From assembly GCF_003473485.1 (NCBI RefSeq), contig NC_053049.1:13516001-13580000 (forward strand): DNA of 64,000 nucleotides. The letters run 5' to 3'. A program made the position numbers and the translations under genes. How positions within the stretch are numbered: position 1 is the first letter of the stretch; the number at the start of each line of letters is the position of its first letter. The notes below the pieces were generated by a model. The model saw nothing but the letters and a program-made list of their open reading frames with translations, was not told where the DNA came from and made no database searches. This document shows positions 34,811-47,064 of the stretch, piece by piece. This DNA is from Medicago truncatula (taxonomy: Eukaryota; Streptophyta; Magnoliopsida; Fabales; Fabaceae).

Positions 34811-36941
34811 TAATTCCCCAATCAGCACTTCTTCCATTTGGACAACCGCTTGTCTCCCACGTTTTCATTGAGGAATCCGCTTCTCTTTGAAATTCAAAAT
34901 CTTCATGCCTCAACAGTAACTGCTTGGCTTCGACGGTCTTGTATTCCTGACTCACGTCTTGTCAAACTCTAGAACTTTTAGACCCTTTCACGCTAAGTCC
35001 ACATCTCGTCGAAATCCTCAAATTATAGGATCTAAGAGTAGACATTATACTACTTGAGGAAAATACGAGCATCATGCTGTTCTTACATGCACCATTATCT
35101 AAAGTTTTAAGTTGTTCTTACATGCATCTTGCTGTTCCATCACCCATGTGGGTTAAGGTAGACATGTTTGAATTCAAGCTATATTTGGAAAATAACAATG
35201 TGGTTGGAGTTCATTTGATTCTCAAAGAAATAATCCATTAGATTGAAAGATGTTGTAATTAGAGAATGGCATTTGAGAAAGATTGAAAGAGATTGATGTC
35301 CTATGCTATGAATGTTGTTATCAACATCCAACTACCAGTCAATGAGTCAATCCCGTGCAAATCTTTGGTCTAACCCTTAACAAAAACGTCATTCCTTTTT
35401 TCTTACGAGAAAAAAATAAACATTATGGATATAATTATTAATGACTTTGCATCTAGAAATGCTTCTAGAAAATGTTATCTATAAGCATTCGAATATTAAA
35501 TAAAAAAATCAATGTTTTTTGTATGCATTTTAATGTTTTTGTTAGATAATTTCTTAATGTAGTGAAAACTATCCTCTTCAAACAAATTATTTTCACACTT
35601 TGAAAATTTAATTTTTTTTATATACTCATTATTTAGGCCCAAATTATAGGTTCCCTCTAGGCTACTAAATTCTCAGAAACGGCAAGTGGTTTAGGTGCTA
35701 AAATGCTGCTAAGTGGTGCTTGCTGAAGCGCTCAACTTTCATTAATATACTACTAAACGCTGTTTACATCAGAAAATTTCTTTATTTTTAATATTCATTC
35801 CTTCTATTTATAATACTTGATCTTCTTTGCTACTAATTAGAAGTTCTCAATTCTCTAAAATCAAAATAGGGTAAAACATGTGTTACTGTAAAGCTGCCAT
35901 CATGTACACATTCAATTTTTCTAAGCTTATGCCATAATTAATAGTTCAATACCATCCAGTGATAGGTTGAACCCTTTTTACTGCCCATAGTTAATAGTTA
36001 TATTCCTGTATACATGCACATAAATGCTTGTAATTTACCTGCTCTTATTTTACCTTACATAAATTAGTGGTGCAACAAATGTAAAATAAAAAATTTAGGG
36101 AATATGCAGATGGCCAATAATCCGCCATATAAACACGCCATTGCGGCTTATGGCGTCGCAATGATGGCTATCCCTTCTCAAATTGGCTATGGCAGTTGTC
36201 AAAAATTCCACCATGTCAAAAAAGAAGAGAGAGAATGCTCAATCATTTCTTGATTATAGACTGTGATGATATTGATTCTACGTCTGTTGGTATAGAAGCA
36301 TAGGCGAATAGGTTCTCAATCTTTGAGCCCACAATGGCAAAAGAAGCATATTTTGGCTGTATGGATAATTTATTCTATGATGTTGAAGGCATATTTACAT
36401 TACACATGTTTCTTGGTACATTTGAAGGTTGTTTTCTAGTTTACTATTAAAAAATCGATAGCTATAGTTTGATTTGGATAATTTACCTTGCTTTCTGTTT
36501 CAATTTTTTTAAAGAAGTTAATAGTTTGCACAACTTTGTATTTGCAAGTACAAAACTAAAGTTGGTTCAAGTAGAACTTAGTTTAGGGGCCTTATGAAAG
36601 ATCTCAAGTTTGAACGGAGACTCACTGGAGTTTACTTCACACGTATAATATGGTTTGCACAAGAAGTTATAGAAAACTATTCATCGTTTTTTAGGAATTA
36701 TTCGTCGTTGAATAAATGAGAATTTGTAAAGATTTAGATAAACATAGCACTGACAGTTTGATAATGCCAGTTAGTGTCAAGATAACCATAGGAATAAATA
36801 TTTAAAGCATATAAATCATTATCCTTTAGATTGAAAGACCTATAACATCTCACATCTTTAAGGAACAACAAAATCTAAATTACTATAAATCCTTTACATA
36901 GTTATTTTATTTGCTTCAGATGTCACCTCACTAATGAGTCA
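34811..36941. other. Spacer 3' of group A copy 3 P450
   Basis: Non-coding. It contains one copy of an unclassified dispersed repeat (35110-35393) and a segment near 36120-36400 with GCCATTGCGGCTTATGGCG and a few decayed coding-like codons that may come from an old DNA transposon. Nothing else was recognised. Confidence 0.4.
35110..35393 (+). repeat. Unclassified dispersed repeat, copy R1
   Basis: Shares with 44770-45118, 45530-45755 and 47065-47325 an ordered set of words: TTCCATCA(C/T)CCA, a block with GACATGTT or close, GAGAATGGCATTTGAGAAAG, and the anchor CAACTACCAGTCAAT, followed by a GCAA and TCTAAC tail. No long ORF. Confidence 0.6.
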
Positions 36942-39336
36942 TCATGACCTTGGAATTGCAGTGAGAGGGAGGCCCTTGTCCAAGTGAAGGGTAAACATGA
37001 CCTTATAAGTCACATTTTGTGTTCCATTTGCCAATTTAAATTTGAAGAAATTAAGAACACACATTGCAACTATTTTCATTTGTCTGTATGCAAAGTCCTT
37101 CCCTAAGCACATTCGTGGTCCAGCCTGCATTGAAACATGGAAACTTACACACTATAATATGTCATAAAAAAAGTCTTATCAAGCAATAAAATTTGAAGGA
37201 AAACAAATTTACAAATTACATGGAATGCTACGAATTTGAATGGCGATTCGGGTTGGAAAATTCCGTCTGTAATCCATCTTTCAGGACGAAATTCATCGGC
37301 GTCTTCCCCCCAAATGGAAGACATTCGACCCATAGCATAGGCCAAGTAATACACTCCATCGCCCTTTTCCAGTTTGTGTCCATCGGGAAGAACATCCGGC
37401 GCATCAGCAGTTCTTCCATCCTTGAAAAATAGTATCATAACAAGACACAAAAATATCATCAAAATCTAACATGTAATGTTGTTTATAGGTGCATTTTAAC
37501 ATGGAAATATTTAGATTACAGTCACATGAAAGGAAAGCATTAGAATACAATTTCCTTGAAAACAAAATATATAAGCATCACTTTTTAGGTGACACTCCCT
37601 AATAAGGGACTCATATAACAGTGCACATTCCTTAATATAAGGAACATGTGATCATAATAACACCTTAATATAAAAATAATTCAAGATGGTTTTGAAGAAA
37701 TTGGTAGAAGGTACATACAACAGGGAGTACAGGGTACAATCTCAATGTCTCTGTGAGTGTTGCATGAAGATAATGCATTTTATCGAGTATTAAGTCTGTT
37801 AAATTGGCAACAAACTCATCTATGCTGTTGAGTTCACTTTCATGGCTACAAGTAACATCTCTTATTTCTTGCACAATCTTGTCCTCTACAAGAGGGTTCT
37901 TGCATAGCATATAGAAGAACCATGAAAGAGTATTTGCAGTAGTGTCTTTGCCAGCTATCATAAAGTTGAGAATTATATCCCTCAAATACTTATCAGTTAT
38001 AGTTGTTTGGCCATTCTTGCTTTCCATCAAAAACCTTGATAGTATGTCTTCTTTAACATTCTGAAAAAACAAATAAACCATTCTTATTCCTACTTGAAGT
38101 TATCGAATAATGTCAAATACGACCACCTTTGACGTCAATAATTTGCAATATTAAAAAGATGCGACTGCAATCGCAATTTAAAATTTCGGTTATCATCATG
38201 GTAAATACTACCTTTTGTACTAAGTTACAGTATAAGGGATGAATCAACTCACAGAATCTTGCTGAAGTTCCAATTGTGACTTTTTGGTATTTATAACTCC
38301 ATTGACAAAATCATCAATCAATTTAACATTGTGTTTAAGCTTAGCCTCACCACCAATGTTAAGAAATCTCTTAAGACTCCAAATTGGATCAACATAGCGC
38401 CAATAAATTAAAGCATTTGATTCATCAAATGCTTTCATGAATTCAGTTCCCTCTTTGCTTGATCCTTCTAAGCAATTCAATTCTGTTCCAAATCCAACTT
38501 TGAATATAGAGTCCAATGCACATCTCATTTGTAAGTCCTAAGAATAATAGAAAATTGTATATACATCATGCTTTGTAGTGTAAGATTATATGTTTTTGGA
38601 CATCGTTATTGAATAAAAAACATAAGTCCTACGTTGAATAAAGATAAGGTATAAAATGAGTTTATAAAAAGTGATATTCCTTGTCAAGCCGGTTTTGTAA
38701 GAATGTGTACGGCTCAATGTAAAAACCTAATAATCTCTTGCAGATATTAGAAGCCTTGACTAAAAGCTTCCTCAACATAAACTTGAATATTTTTAGGAAA
38801 ATAAAACTACTCACTTGCATATCAAAAACCAAACCCTCATGAGAAAATTCTGATATAACTCTAACCAACTTGGAAGCATTCTTTCTGAACACAGAACAAC
38901 TAAAATCTCTAAGAACTCTTGTAGAAAATTCATAGCTAGCAATTTTTCTCTGCTGCTTCCACTTGTCACCATCAACAGCAAAAATCCCCTCACCAAGAAG
39001 ATCAGTAATAATATCTTTATTATACTTACCTTTAGAATACTTATCAAAATTGGTTTTCAATATATGTTCAATATTTCTCACATCTATTGTGTACAACTCA
39101 CTTTGATTTGGTGCAAGAAGCCTCATAGTTGGATGAGTTTTTGCTAATTGAGCATGGTAATCATGGAGTTTCTTGAAGTTGAAAAGTTGGTTGAACACTG
39201 TGCCTTTCACAGGTGCATATTTTGGGTCCCCTATGGATTTTCCTTTGAAGATTGTCATCATGATGAAACATATGGCTAGGAAAATTGCTAGAAAAAAGAA
39301 GGCTATGGAAGTCAACAAGGTGTACAAAATATCCAT
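36942..39336 (-). CDS. CYP704: Cytochrome P450, CYP704 family, complete (group A, copy 3)
   Basis: Exons: 38815-39336, 38253-38537, 37719-38060, 37220-37420, 36942-37124 (522, 285, 342, 201, 183 nt), 510 aa. This is the most compact member (2.4 kb): its introns lack the insertions of the others and approximate the ancestral layout. Start MDILYTLLTSIAFFFLAI; motifs VDGDKWKQQRK, AGKDTTANTLSWF, HATLTETLRLYP, RPERW, FHAGPRMCLG. Distinctive residues include YPVLPV for YPVVPV, HPTMRLLAP for HPTYRLLAP, and GLPLTAIPRS at the end. All junctions are GT-AG. No disabling change was seen. Probable role as for the neighbours: ER-anchored hydroxylase, substrate unknown. Confidence 0.93.
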
Positions 39337-40026
39337 TTTTTCTTGTGTTTTTTTCTTTAGAGACTATGAATTTTGATCATAGAAAAGGTAGCTTATTGTA
39401 TGTATATTCTATAACTAATCCAAGGGAAGTTCTATCAGACAAAATGACCTCTATTAAATATTGTTGAAGTAATTTTTCAGCAAGCAATGATATGTAATAT
39501 ATACTTAATAATTAAATATATGATGTAATTGGAAGGAATTTGGATTCTCCATGATCAGGACCTCACGCATTTACGCAATCATGACACAGGTGACCTTTAG
39601 ATCAAGATTGAATATTCCAAATTTAAACATAGATACTTATATATTCTTTAACTTTAAACTGTAATAAAACGTAGACCAATCAATCTCGATCCAACGACCA
39701 TCGATAAAACTCCTCTTTCTCTAAAATTGGTAGGTGTTTTTTAAAAAAATATGAAGAGCTTAGATAGTTAAATGTAAATATTTTAATGGATGTTATAGTT
39801 TAATTTCTCCTTATTATTTTAGTCCTATTTTTGATTTGATATGGAAGGGATAAGACAAATTGAGCATATGCAGAGGGAACATTCCAAAGCTCAAAATGGT
39901 GTACATTAAAGCATCTCTATGTTATTTATAAAACGGCCACATAATGATAAAACTTGTAATTCTCTATAATATTCTATTGATAATAATATAAATAAATCGG
40001 ATGTGGTAGTGTGTATATTATTAGTA
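39337..40026. other. 5' flank of group A copy 3 P450
   Basis: No coding sequence. The first 150 bp resemble the 5' flanks of the sister genes (CAAAATGACCTCTATTAA). The remainder is AT-rich up to the Mutator-like element. Confidence 0.45.
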
Positions 40027-41450
40027 GGCTTATTAGATCGTTTGGTCCCTTATTTAATTTCATGTTTTCATTTTGGTCCCACAATTAATAAAAGTGGCGT
40101 TTTAGTCCTTCACATTTTCCTCCGTTTGCCAAATAAATCCCGACTGTTAACTTTAACTCCAAATGTCTATAATAGACCAATCTTCAGAGTGGTCCATCGT
40201 AGACCCTATTACTTTTGTTAATTTTAACCATTCGATCTATTTATCATAAAAGGGACCGTTAGATCTTCATAAAATAATGCTAAAGATGTGAAATACCTAA
40301 AATATCCCTAATGCTAAATTAAAAGTCCTAATTTCTTTTCTCCTCTTCTTTCCCAGCGAGCATCTTCATCCCTTTCCTGTTATGTGCCTTCATCAACACA
40401 ACATCACAACCCACAACAACAACAGTTTATCTCTTCTCCTTCACCAAATAACAAAAATCCAGAAATTAAGAAACTTAACAAAAAAACCATTCAATTCATT
40501 TAATCACAGATTCAATCTAATCCAAATGTCTCTTTGGCACTTCTCATCTTCCCAATTTCAATCCACCCTTCTCAAACCTACATAACCGCCTGCGAACCAC
40601 CTTCCACTCACCACCACCGCCTTTGAGCTCATGTCCTTCTTCAACGTCCCCACCATCGCCTGCGAACCACCTTCCTATTGCGTTTAGATGGATGAGTTCG
40701 TCTGAATTGTTAGCGGAAGCGTGTGTAATCAGAAATCGTCGGTTTTGTGAAGTTGGAGTGGTGAATTCACCAGATCTGTCACTGTCGCAGTAGCTGAAAG
40801 AGGAAGAGGAATTGGTCACAAAACGCGTTTAGATACTCATCAATACACGTTTTCAATGTCCAGATCTAGACTGATAAACTATGTGTGATTGTTTATGCAA
40901 TATATTTAAACTGAAAATAAAAGGAATGGGCATGAATTTTTTTTTTAACTATGGACGAATCTGTAAAAGAAATTGTGAAGCTTTGTCTTTACTTATGTTT
41001 TTAGGGAATCAGACTTTGTGAATTTGGTTAGGTTTGTTAGATTTTGTTGAATAATGATTATGAATTTTGTTTTAAAAAAATTACTTTTTTTTTGGGTTTG
41101 TGTTGATGAAGCTATGAAGATGGTGATGAAGAGAATAAGGGAAGAAGATGAAGAAAGTTTAAATTTTTTTTTTTGGTGGTAGTGTACAATTAGATGTAGT
41201 TGACATGCATAATCCAATGGTTCTCTTTTAAAAAAAACATCAAACGGTTGATATTAAAATAATTAATAGGATCTATGATGGACCACTTTTAAAGTTGGTC
41301 CACTATATAGATCATTTGGGTTAAACTTGATGGTCGGGATTTATTTGGCAAACAGAGGAAAATGTGAGGGACTAAAACGCCATTTTTATTAATTATGGGA
41401 CCAAAATGAAAACATGAAATTAAATAAGGGACCAAACGATCTAATAAGCC
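40027..41450. mobile_element. Mutator-like foldback element, 1424 bp, 9-bp target duplication
   Basis: Ends GGCTTATTAGATCGTTTGGT and ACCAAACGATCTAATAAGCC are perfectly inverted over 20 bp. The arms continue (TTTTAGTCCTTCACATTTTC against GAAAATGTGAGGGACTAAAA) for well over 100 bp. Exact 9-bp repeats TTATTAGTA flank it (40018-40026, 41451-41459). The GC-richer centre (about 40380-40860) could be captured host sequence, but no convincing coding frame was found. Confidence 0.88.
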
Positions 41451-41536
41451 TTATTAGTATTACTGAACTTCTATTTAGGCCTAATCTCATTTATACAGCG
41501 AATAAATATCCAAAGTGTAAAACTTCTAATACAAAG

Positions 41537-41610
41537 GGTTTCGTGGTGTAGTTGGTTATCACGTCAGTCTAACACACTGAAGGTCCCCAGTTCGAGCCTG
41601 GGCGAAGCCA
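41537..41610 (+). tRNA. tRNA-Val (anticodon AAC)
   Basis: 74 nt. Acceptor GGTTTCG pairs with CGAAGCC (one T-G) with discriminator A. A box TGGTGTAGTTGGTTATCA, anticodon loop CTAACAC with AAC, B box AGTTCGAGCCTGG. A T-rich terminator follows (TTTCCTTTCTTTTTT). No CCA, no intron. Identical to the gene at 59271-59344. Confidence 0.97.
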
Positions 41611-41850
41611 TTTCCTTTCTTTTTTAATTTCACATTTTTCCTATGTCTATAAAGACAACAGAAATTTTTACACAATAGACAAATACTCAAATTACATGCA
41701 TTTTGTAACTAGCTTTAATAACACAAATTACATTATTTTCACACATTAACGTAAATCACATGGCTTATAAATTTCAGACAATTTATGACAACATATATTC
41801 CTCATGACCAACAATAAAATTTTAACATCTAGCCATTTTTGATATAGTAA

Positions 41851-43446
41851 CTACTTGAGACAAAGATTTTTTGCTGCCAAACCATTGAGTTGTAATGTAT
41901 TGGTATCAATCTCAGATAAAATAGTGGTAGAGTGATGATGAGGAATAGTGACAACAACTTTACCCCAAGCTCTTCCAGTTTCAATATAACCAAATGCATC
42001 AATCACATTCTCAAAATCATATTCACCTTTTGGATCAATCACAGCTTTTAACTCTCCTCTTTCCAAATATGGTCTCAGCTTTTCCAATATTTCACCACAA
42101 ACTGTCAAACTTGAATAAACTGCTCTTTCATGTGATGCTGGCCATGTTATGTCAACTATTGCTCCATCTTTCTTTGCTACCACAAATGATTTCTTGCAAT
42201 CACCTGAAAATATTTCATATAAGATCATCGCCACTTTTCGCATGTATTATAAAAAGTAATTTATAATGGATTTGAGGAGAAAAACTTTACCAACTGTATC
42301 ATAAAGGAAATCAAATTTCTCCTCAATATCTTCATACTTAGTCTTAGTATAGTCAACAACTTTATCAGCACCAAACTGCTTCACAAATTTCAATTTAGGA
42401 GTGCTACATGAAGACACAACATAGGAAGCTCCAAACATAAGTTTCGCCAATTGAAGGACCAAAGTGCCAACACCACCTGCTCCACCAACCACAAACATTG
42501 TCTCACCCTTCTTAAAATCTCCTGTTTTGAATCCTTCTATTGCTGTCTGTACTGCCAAAGGCAAACTTGCAGCTTCCTCAAATGAAAGACATTTTGGTTT
42601 TCTTGCAACTAACTTCTCTTCCACAACAATGAATTGTGCCAATGTTCCAAGCTGCTTTGGTTTTTCCATACTGTTGAAATCTTGTATGTTTCCATACACT
42701 TCATCACCTATGTCAAATTTTTTGACATTAACTCCTTTTCCGATAACCACACCAGCCATATCGCATCCAGGAACCGCCTGCATATAAAAATCAATGTATG
42801 ATTAAAACATGCATATGAAAGTAACCAATGTAGCACCGGCATGTCTGATTACGTGTCTGTGACAGTGCTTCATAGAAAGTTACTAGAGAAACACAAGAGA
42901 ATACTTTTCTGAAAAAGGTTACTTATGCAACAAGCAACTTGCTAGGAATCTTGGAATGAAGAACTCCTACCTCATTCTTGTAGTATACAAATATTTATTG
43001 ATTACTTACTCTGGCAAGATATATACATTAATATGTAAATGTGCATCAAAGATATAATTTGTGTCCATAACTTCACATATCCATTAACTGTCACATGATG
43101 ATTGACAGTAACCATTATACACTAGTTCCATGGTCCTTTGGAAAAATGTTTATCCATTATATCTTTCGGAACATATAAAACGGATAACTAAATTTGTGTG
43201 ACGTAATATCATTTGTGCTGTGAATAATAATTTCTTATGAGTAAATTTAGAGTTTCAGACACTCACGGGAAACTCAGACGGAAAAATAGGACGCATACGC
43301 CTCTTTGAATCAATAGGATTCAAAGCAGCAGCATGAACTTGGACAAGTAGTTGGTTTTCCAGAGGGGATGGAATAGGAAAGTCCCCTAGCTTAAGGACTT
43401 CCTTAGGACCATACTCCTCATAGAACCAAGCTTTCTGCATTTTCAT
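41851..43446 (-). CDS. Zinc-independent medium-chain reductase (quinone/enone oxidoreductase-like)
   Basis: Exons: 43267-43446, 42291-42777, 41851-42203 (180, 487, 353 nt), total 339 aa. Start MKMQKAWFYEEYGP. Seen: the MDR N-terminal fold (HAAALNPIDSKRR, PGCDMAGVV), the Rossmann loop VVGGAGGVGTLVLQLAK that binds NADPH, VDYTK, LYDTVG across the second junction, and WGKVVVTIP near the end. The catalytic zinc ligands of alcohol dehydrogenases are absent. The family includes plant 2-methylene-furan-3-one reductase and the alkenal/one reductase of Arabidopsis, which reduce activated C=C bonds of enones and quinones. With no transit peptide it is presumably cytosolic. Oddity: about 29 residues follow the usual C terminus (HHHSTTILSEI to KNLCLK). 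Substrate not determinable. Confidence 0.9.
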
Positions 43447-44200
43447 GTTTAAACTTTAAAAAAATTCTCTGAAATGTGTTTCGTTTATGGAATTAGTCTT
43501 GGCAGCAACCATAATATTTATAGTAATTTGATGAGGGGCAATGGAATCATAATATCCTAACATTATCACTGCATGTGTGAGGATAGGACATTTAAATCCA
43601 ATTCCATAAGTGATTTGACCTCTTGTTTTCTTAGTCACTCCATACTTATAATCTTTAAACTGTCCTCTATTGCCTTATCCTCTTGCCTCTACAATAGATG
43701 CTACCCTACCAAAATTTAGTGTAGAAGAAAATACAAAAAAAAAAAAAAAGTGTAGATATTTGAGTGAAGAGCTTAATCAAATACTTATTCAATAACAACT
43801 TATTATTGCAGTGTTTATGTCGTAACTTGTAAGCGCTTAAATTAACAAGTTATTTGTGTTTCCATATGCATGTTGAAAATCTGTTTACACAAGTGTTCAT
43901 GTTGTGAAATAAAATTAAATAAGCTCTAAATAAATTACTTCAAATGTCTTGTGCAATGGTATTGTGTGTATCTACCTCTCAGATGTAAACAATGTCATAA
44001 AATCATTAGGATCTTTTTTTTGATTGGCGGCCAATAGGATCTAGTTTCACCAACAGGACAATAAAGAAAATATCATTTTACAATAGCATGAAGAACTTTC
44101 ATTATTGCCATCTTTCTAGAAAGAAAATATTAAATCTCTACAGAAGCATATGAAATATTACATTTCCATGTCTAATGAGTCATGTCTTATTGATCTCAGT
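43447..44200. other. 5' flank of the reductase gene
   Basis: Likely promoter and spacer. No gene, repeat or RNA was recognised except an A run near 43735. Confidence 0.4.
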
Positions 44201-44202
44201 GT

Positions 44203-44403
44203 GTTAGACCAAGTAGAAATTTGTTACAGGTTGTAGTAAGTTTGTTAGGAAAAGTTACAAGTTAGTTAAAATTAGTTAGCTAGTTAGGATCACTATATAA
44301 AGTGTTTCGTTTCGTATGCTCAATGTAATCAACTTTTCGCGATCTATTAATTCCAAATATATAAACAATCTATCTCAATTTTCTCCTTGTTGGATTCTAC
44401 CAT
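44203..44403 (+). mobile_element. Candidate short solo LTR (Ty1/copia style)
   Basis: Begins TGTTAGACCAAGTAG, has a TATAAAG box near 44295, then ATGCTCAATGTAATCAACTT, and ends ATTCTACCA. About 200 bp with TG...CA limits and the composition of copia LTRs. No internal region and no clean target duplication. A fossil; low certainty. Confidence 0.35.
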
Positions 44404-44493
44404 GCTTCTTAACATAGTGCTTACTAGAAAATCCCATTCTAAACTTGGTATCTGTAAAATTTCAAATGGAGTTATCCAAAGCTGTAACTGATT

Positions 44494-44633
44494 ATGTGAT
44501 ATAAGTTTTTATATTAACAATGTTGTTGGTGCAAAGTATCCACGGCCGGCTTTGCTGATGAGAAGCAATATAATTTTTTATGTTAAAAATGTTGTGGATG
44601 CTAAGTATCCACAGCCGGCTTTGCTGATGACTA
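44494..44633. repeat. Tandem duplication, two units of about 65-70 bp
   Basis: Each unit has an ATATAA...TTTTTAT stretch, AATGTTG, then AAGTATCCAC and GCCGGCTTTGCTGATGA. The two units differ at a handful of positions. Confidence 0.75.
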
Positions 44634-44769
44634 ATCTCTAGAAGAGAATCTGACTCGCTATGTTTAGAGGAGTCACCCTTTCAACCACATTTTTTCGTCT
44701 ACTAAACACAAATAAGAGGCCTTACTTAAGGGTCTGAGTCCAGCACCACTCGGACCAACATAATGTTGA

Positions 44770-45118
44770 CAACGGATGCATGAATTTTCTGCCATCTTGT
44801 TGCTACGTCTGTGTTCCATCATCCAAGTTGGCTAAGGTAGATATGTTGGAACGGATATACATTAATTCTTGTTATCCACACTGAAAACCAAGCTATCAGA
44901 AAAAACATTGTGGTTGGAATTCATTTTCCGTAGAAAATTTCGCAAAGGATAACCCATTTGATTGAAATATGTCGTTTAGAGAATGGCAATTGAGAAAGAC
45001 TGAAAGAGATGTGGTGTAACTGTAACATGCTAAATTGATAATATTATCTTATCCATAGCCAACTACCAGTCAATGCAATTGCAATGCCAAGCATTTAGTC
45101 TAACAACCTTAACATTTC
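44770..45118 (+). repeat. Unclassified dispersed repeat, copy R2
   Basis: Carries TTCCATCATCCAAGTTGGC, TAGAGAATGGCAATTGAGAA and the anchor CCAACTACCAGTCAATGCA. It has about 80 extra bases near the middle compared with R3. Confidence 0.6.
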
Positions 45119-45529
45119 CTCTCATGCAGTCCACAAAATAATATTTAAATACAACTTGTATGTTATAAACCCTAATCTTGTACAGATAATAGAAAGGGAC
45201 TGCACATACTCTACAGTCGAATACCTAAGTGCAGTTGGCCGAACTTCATTATCAAACATTGTGTGTTTCTGTGATTGCATTTTCGTTTCTTTATTCTTTT
45301 GAACCAATATATTGCTGAAAAATGCGGTTGAAATTGCCATTGTGATGATGTCGTAGAGACCCCAAAATCCTTTGTATTGCCGTAACAATTGCAGTTGCAG
45401 ACCACCATTTAGAATACTATCTCGTGCTTACGGATTTGAGATACAGCCTGCAAATGGACGGTAGGATTTGGACCCCTCAAATTAGTCGGTCCTTGAGCTG
45501 GATATCAAGTTTTAGTATACTATCTCGTT

Positions 45530-45755
45530 CTTAAGGATAACTAATGCATGAATTATTGCTATTGCTGTTTCCATCACCCATGTGGGCTAAGATGGACATG
45601 TTGTTGTTTGAATTGAAATGTGCGGTTCTAGAGAATGGCATTTGAAAAAGATATGCTCAGAGATTTAGTACTGTCCTATGAATGTTATTATCAACATCCA
45701 ACTACCAGTCAATGCAGTGCAAACCATTTGATCTAACCTTAACAAATATTGTCAT
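45530..45755 (+). repeat. Unclassified dispersed repeat, copy R3
   Basis: Carries TTCCATCACCCATGTGGGCT, TAGAGAATGGCATTTGA, CCTATGAATGTTATTATCAA and CCAACTACCAGTCAATGCA. It lies about 450 bp after R2 in the same orientation. Confidence 0.6.
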
Positions 45756-46489
45756 GCTATCCTAAAGCAAATAAAAATGAAACAAAAACTTCATATTTTG
45801 GCCTTCCTTTATTTATTACATTTATAAATTTATAAAATGAGTGAAAGAAAGTTACCATAAAACATTACATGCCTGACTCAGGTTTAAACGATTGTGATGA
45901 TGATGATGATGATTAGAATTTTTTGCAATTATAACTTCGAGTGAAAATATAACCAAGGTACTAATTAATAATAGTGGAAAAAACGTGCTAATGTGATTAA
46001 AACAAAGTGATCTTCCATTAGGAGATGTAGATAATCGATTAGGTAAATAAGATAATCGAATAGATAACTAACTGAGGCTTAGTAACTGTTTATTGATGTT
46101 GGGGAATGAGTAACTAGAATTAATTTCTAATGATAACTTAGTAATTGCGAAGGCAATTATTAGGGCTTCTTGATGTTGATGATGACGACGATGATGTTAA
46201 TCAATTCTATTGATCTTAGTCACAAATATGGATTAAATTACATTAAATAGTGATGTTGGTTTAGGACCTTGGAGTGTGCTCCTCTCAATGTCTCAATTTG
46301 ATTCCCCCTGATATGATATGTTTGGGGTTTTGTAGTGATAGAATCGAAGTGCAAGGCTGAGGAACCCTTAGCATGTTTTGGGCCACTGCATGCCATGCTT
46401 TGGTCGGCGAGGAATAAAGAAGTGCATAAGAAAATTTTCAAAATGGATCCTTTCATTCCTTTGAAAGTAATTTGGAAATACACTGGTAA
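45756..46489. other. Non-coding spacer between repeats
   Basis: AT-rich with a short (GAT)n run near 45896-45915. No gene or element was recognised apart from GAT/GAC-rich sequence near 46170-46200. Confidence 0.35.
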
Positions 46490-46695
46490 GTACTGTCATG
46501 GCTTCGAAGGTGATGGAGTTAGCCCTAATAGTAAGAGTTTGGTGCAAGTGATCTCAGTGTTTACTTGAGATGGATCAGTAAGTGATTCAACAATGCTACC
46601 ATGAAGCAAATTGGTGCGTGGACGCTCTAGCAAATTTAGGTAGCAATATGTCGATTAATTTCATGGTTTATGAGTCATGTCTGATTTCCTGTTAA
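46490..46695 (+). pseudogene. Decayed plant RNase H-like domain fragment
   Basis: The plus-strand frame around 46593-46640 reads CYHEANWCVDALANLG, the signature C-terminal helix of the RNase H-like domain (typically REAN..ADALA..G) found in plant LINEs and many LINE-derived host ORFs. Upstream frames are interrupted. It is immediately followed by sequence resembling the start of the dispersed repeat, so the two may belong to one retroposon. Confidence 0.55.
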
Positions 46696-47064
46696 GTTTC
46701 ACAAAGTAAGAGATAATTTAACCAAATACACACAAACATACGCGGACTATTTCAATCACCTATGGCCTAAGGGTACGTAACATAAATGATATATCTGTAA
46801 CAAGCATTAGAGTAACAAATTCCAAAACCAGTAACAATAGACCTATGGCAACAATAAACAGAATGTCAAACCAATCTATGGCCACTAAAATTTCTTCCTT
46901 TGAAACATATTGAGAAATTCGTTCTCTTTTAACATTTTAGTAACATCACCAATAGGTTTATCTGTTCCAATTGGTCTAAAACTTGCAATCTAAAGTTCAA
47001 GGGAGTTAATTAATCCAAAGCCATAACTGATTATGTGATCCAAGATATAGGAAACAATGTATTA

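Noticed and set aside
40544-40819. 91-codon minus-strand frame inside the Mutator-like element
   Set aside because: Low-complexity Ser/Gly/Arg composition from repeated CACC sequence, with no clear homolog. Noted only as possible captured DNA.
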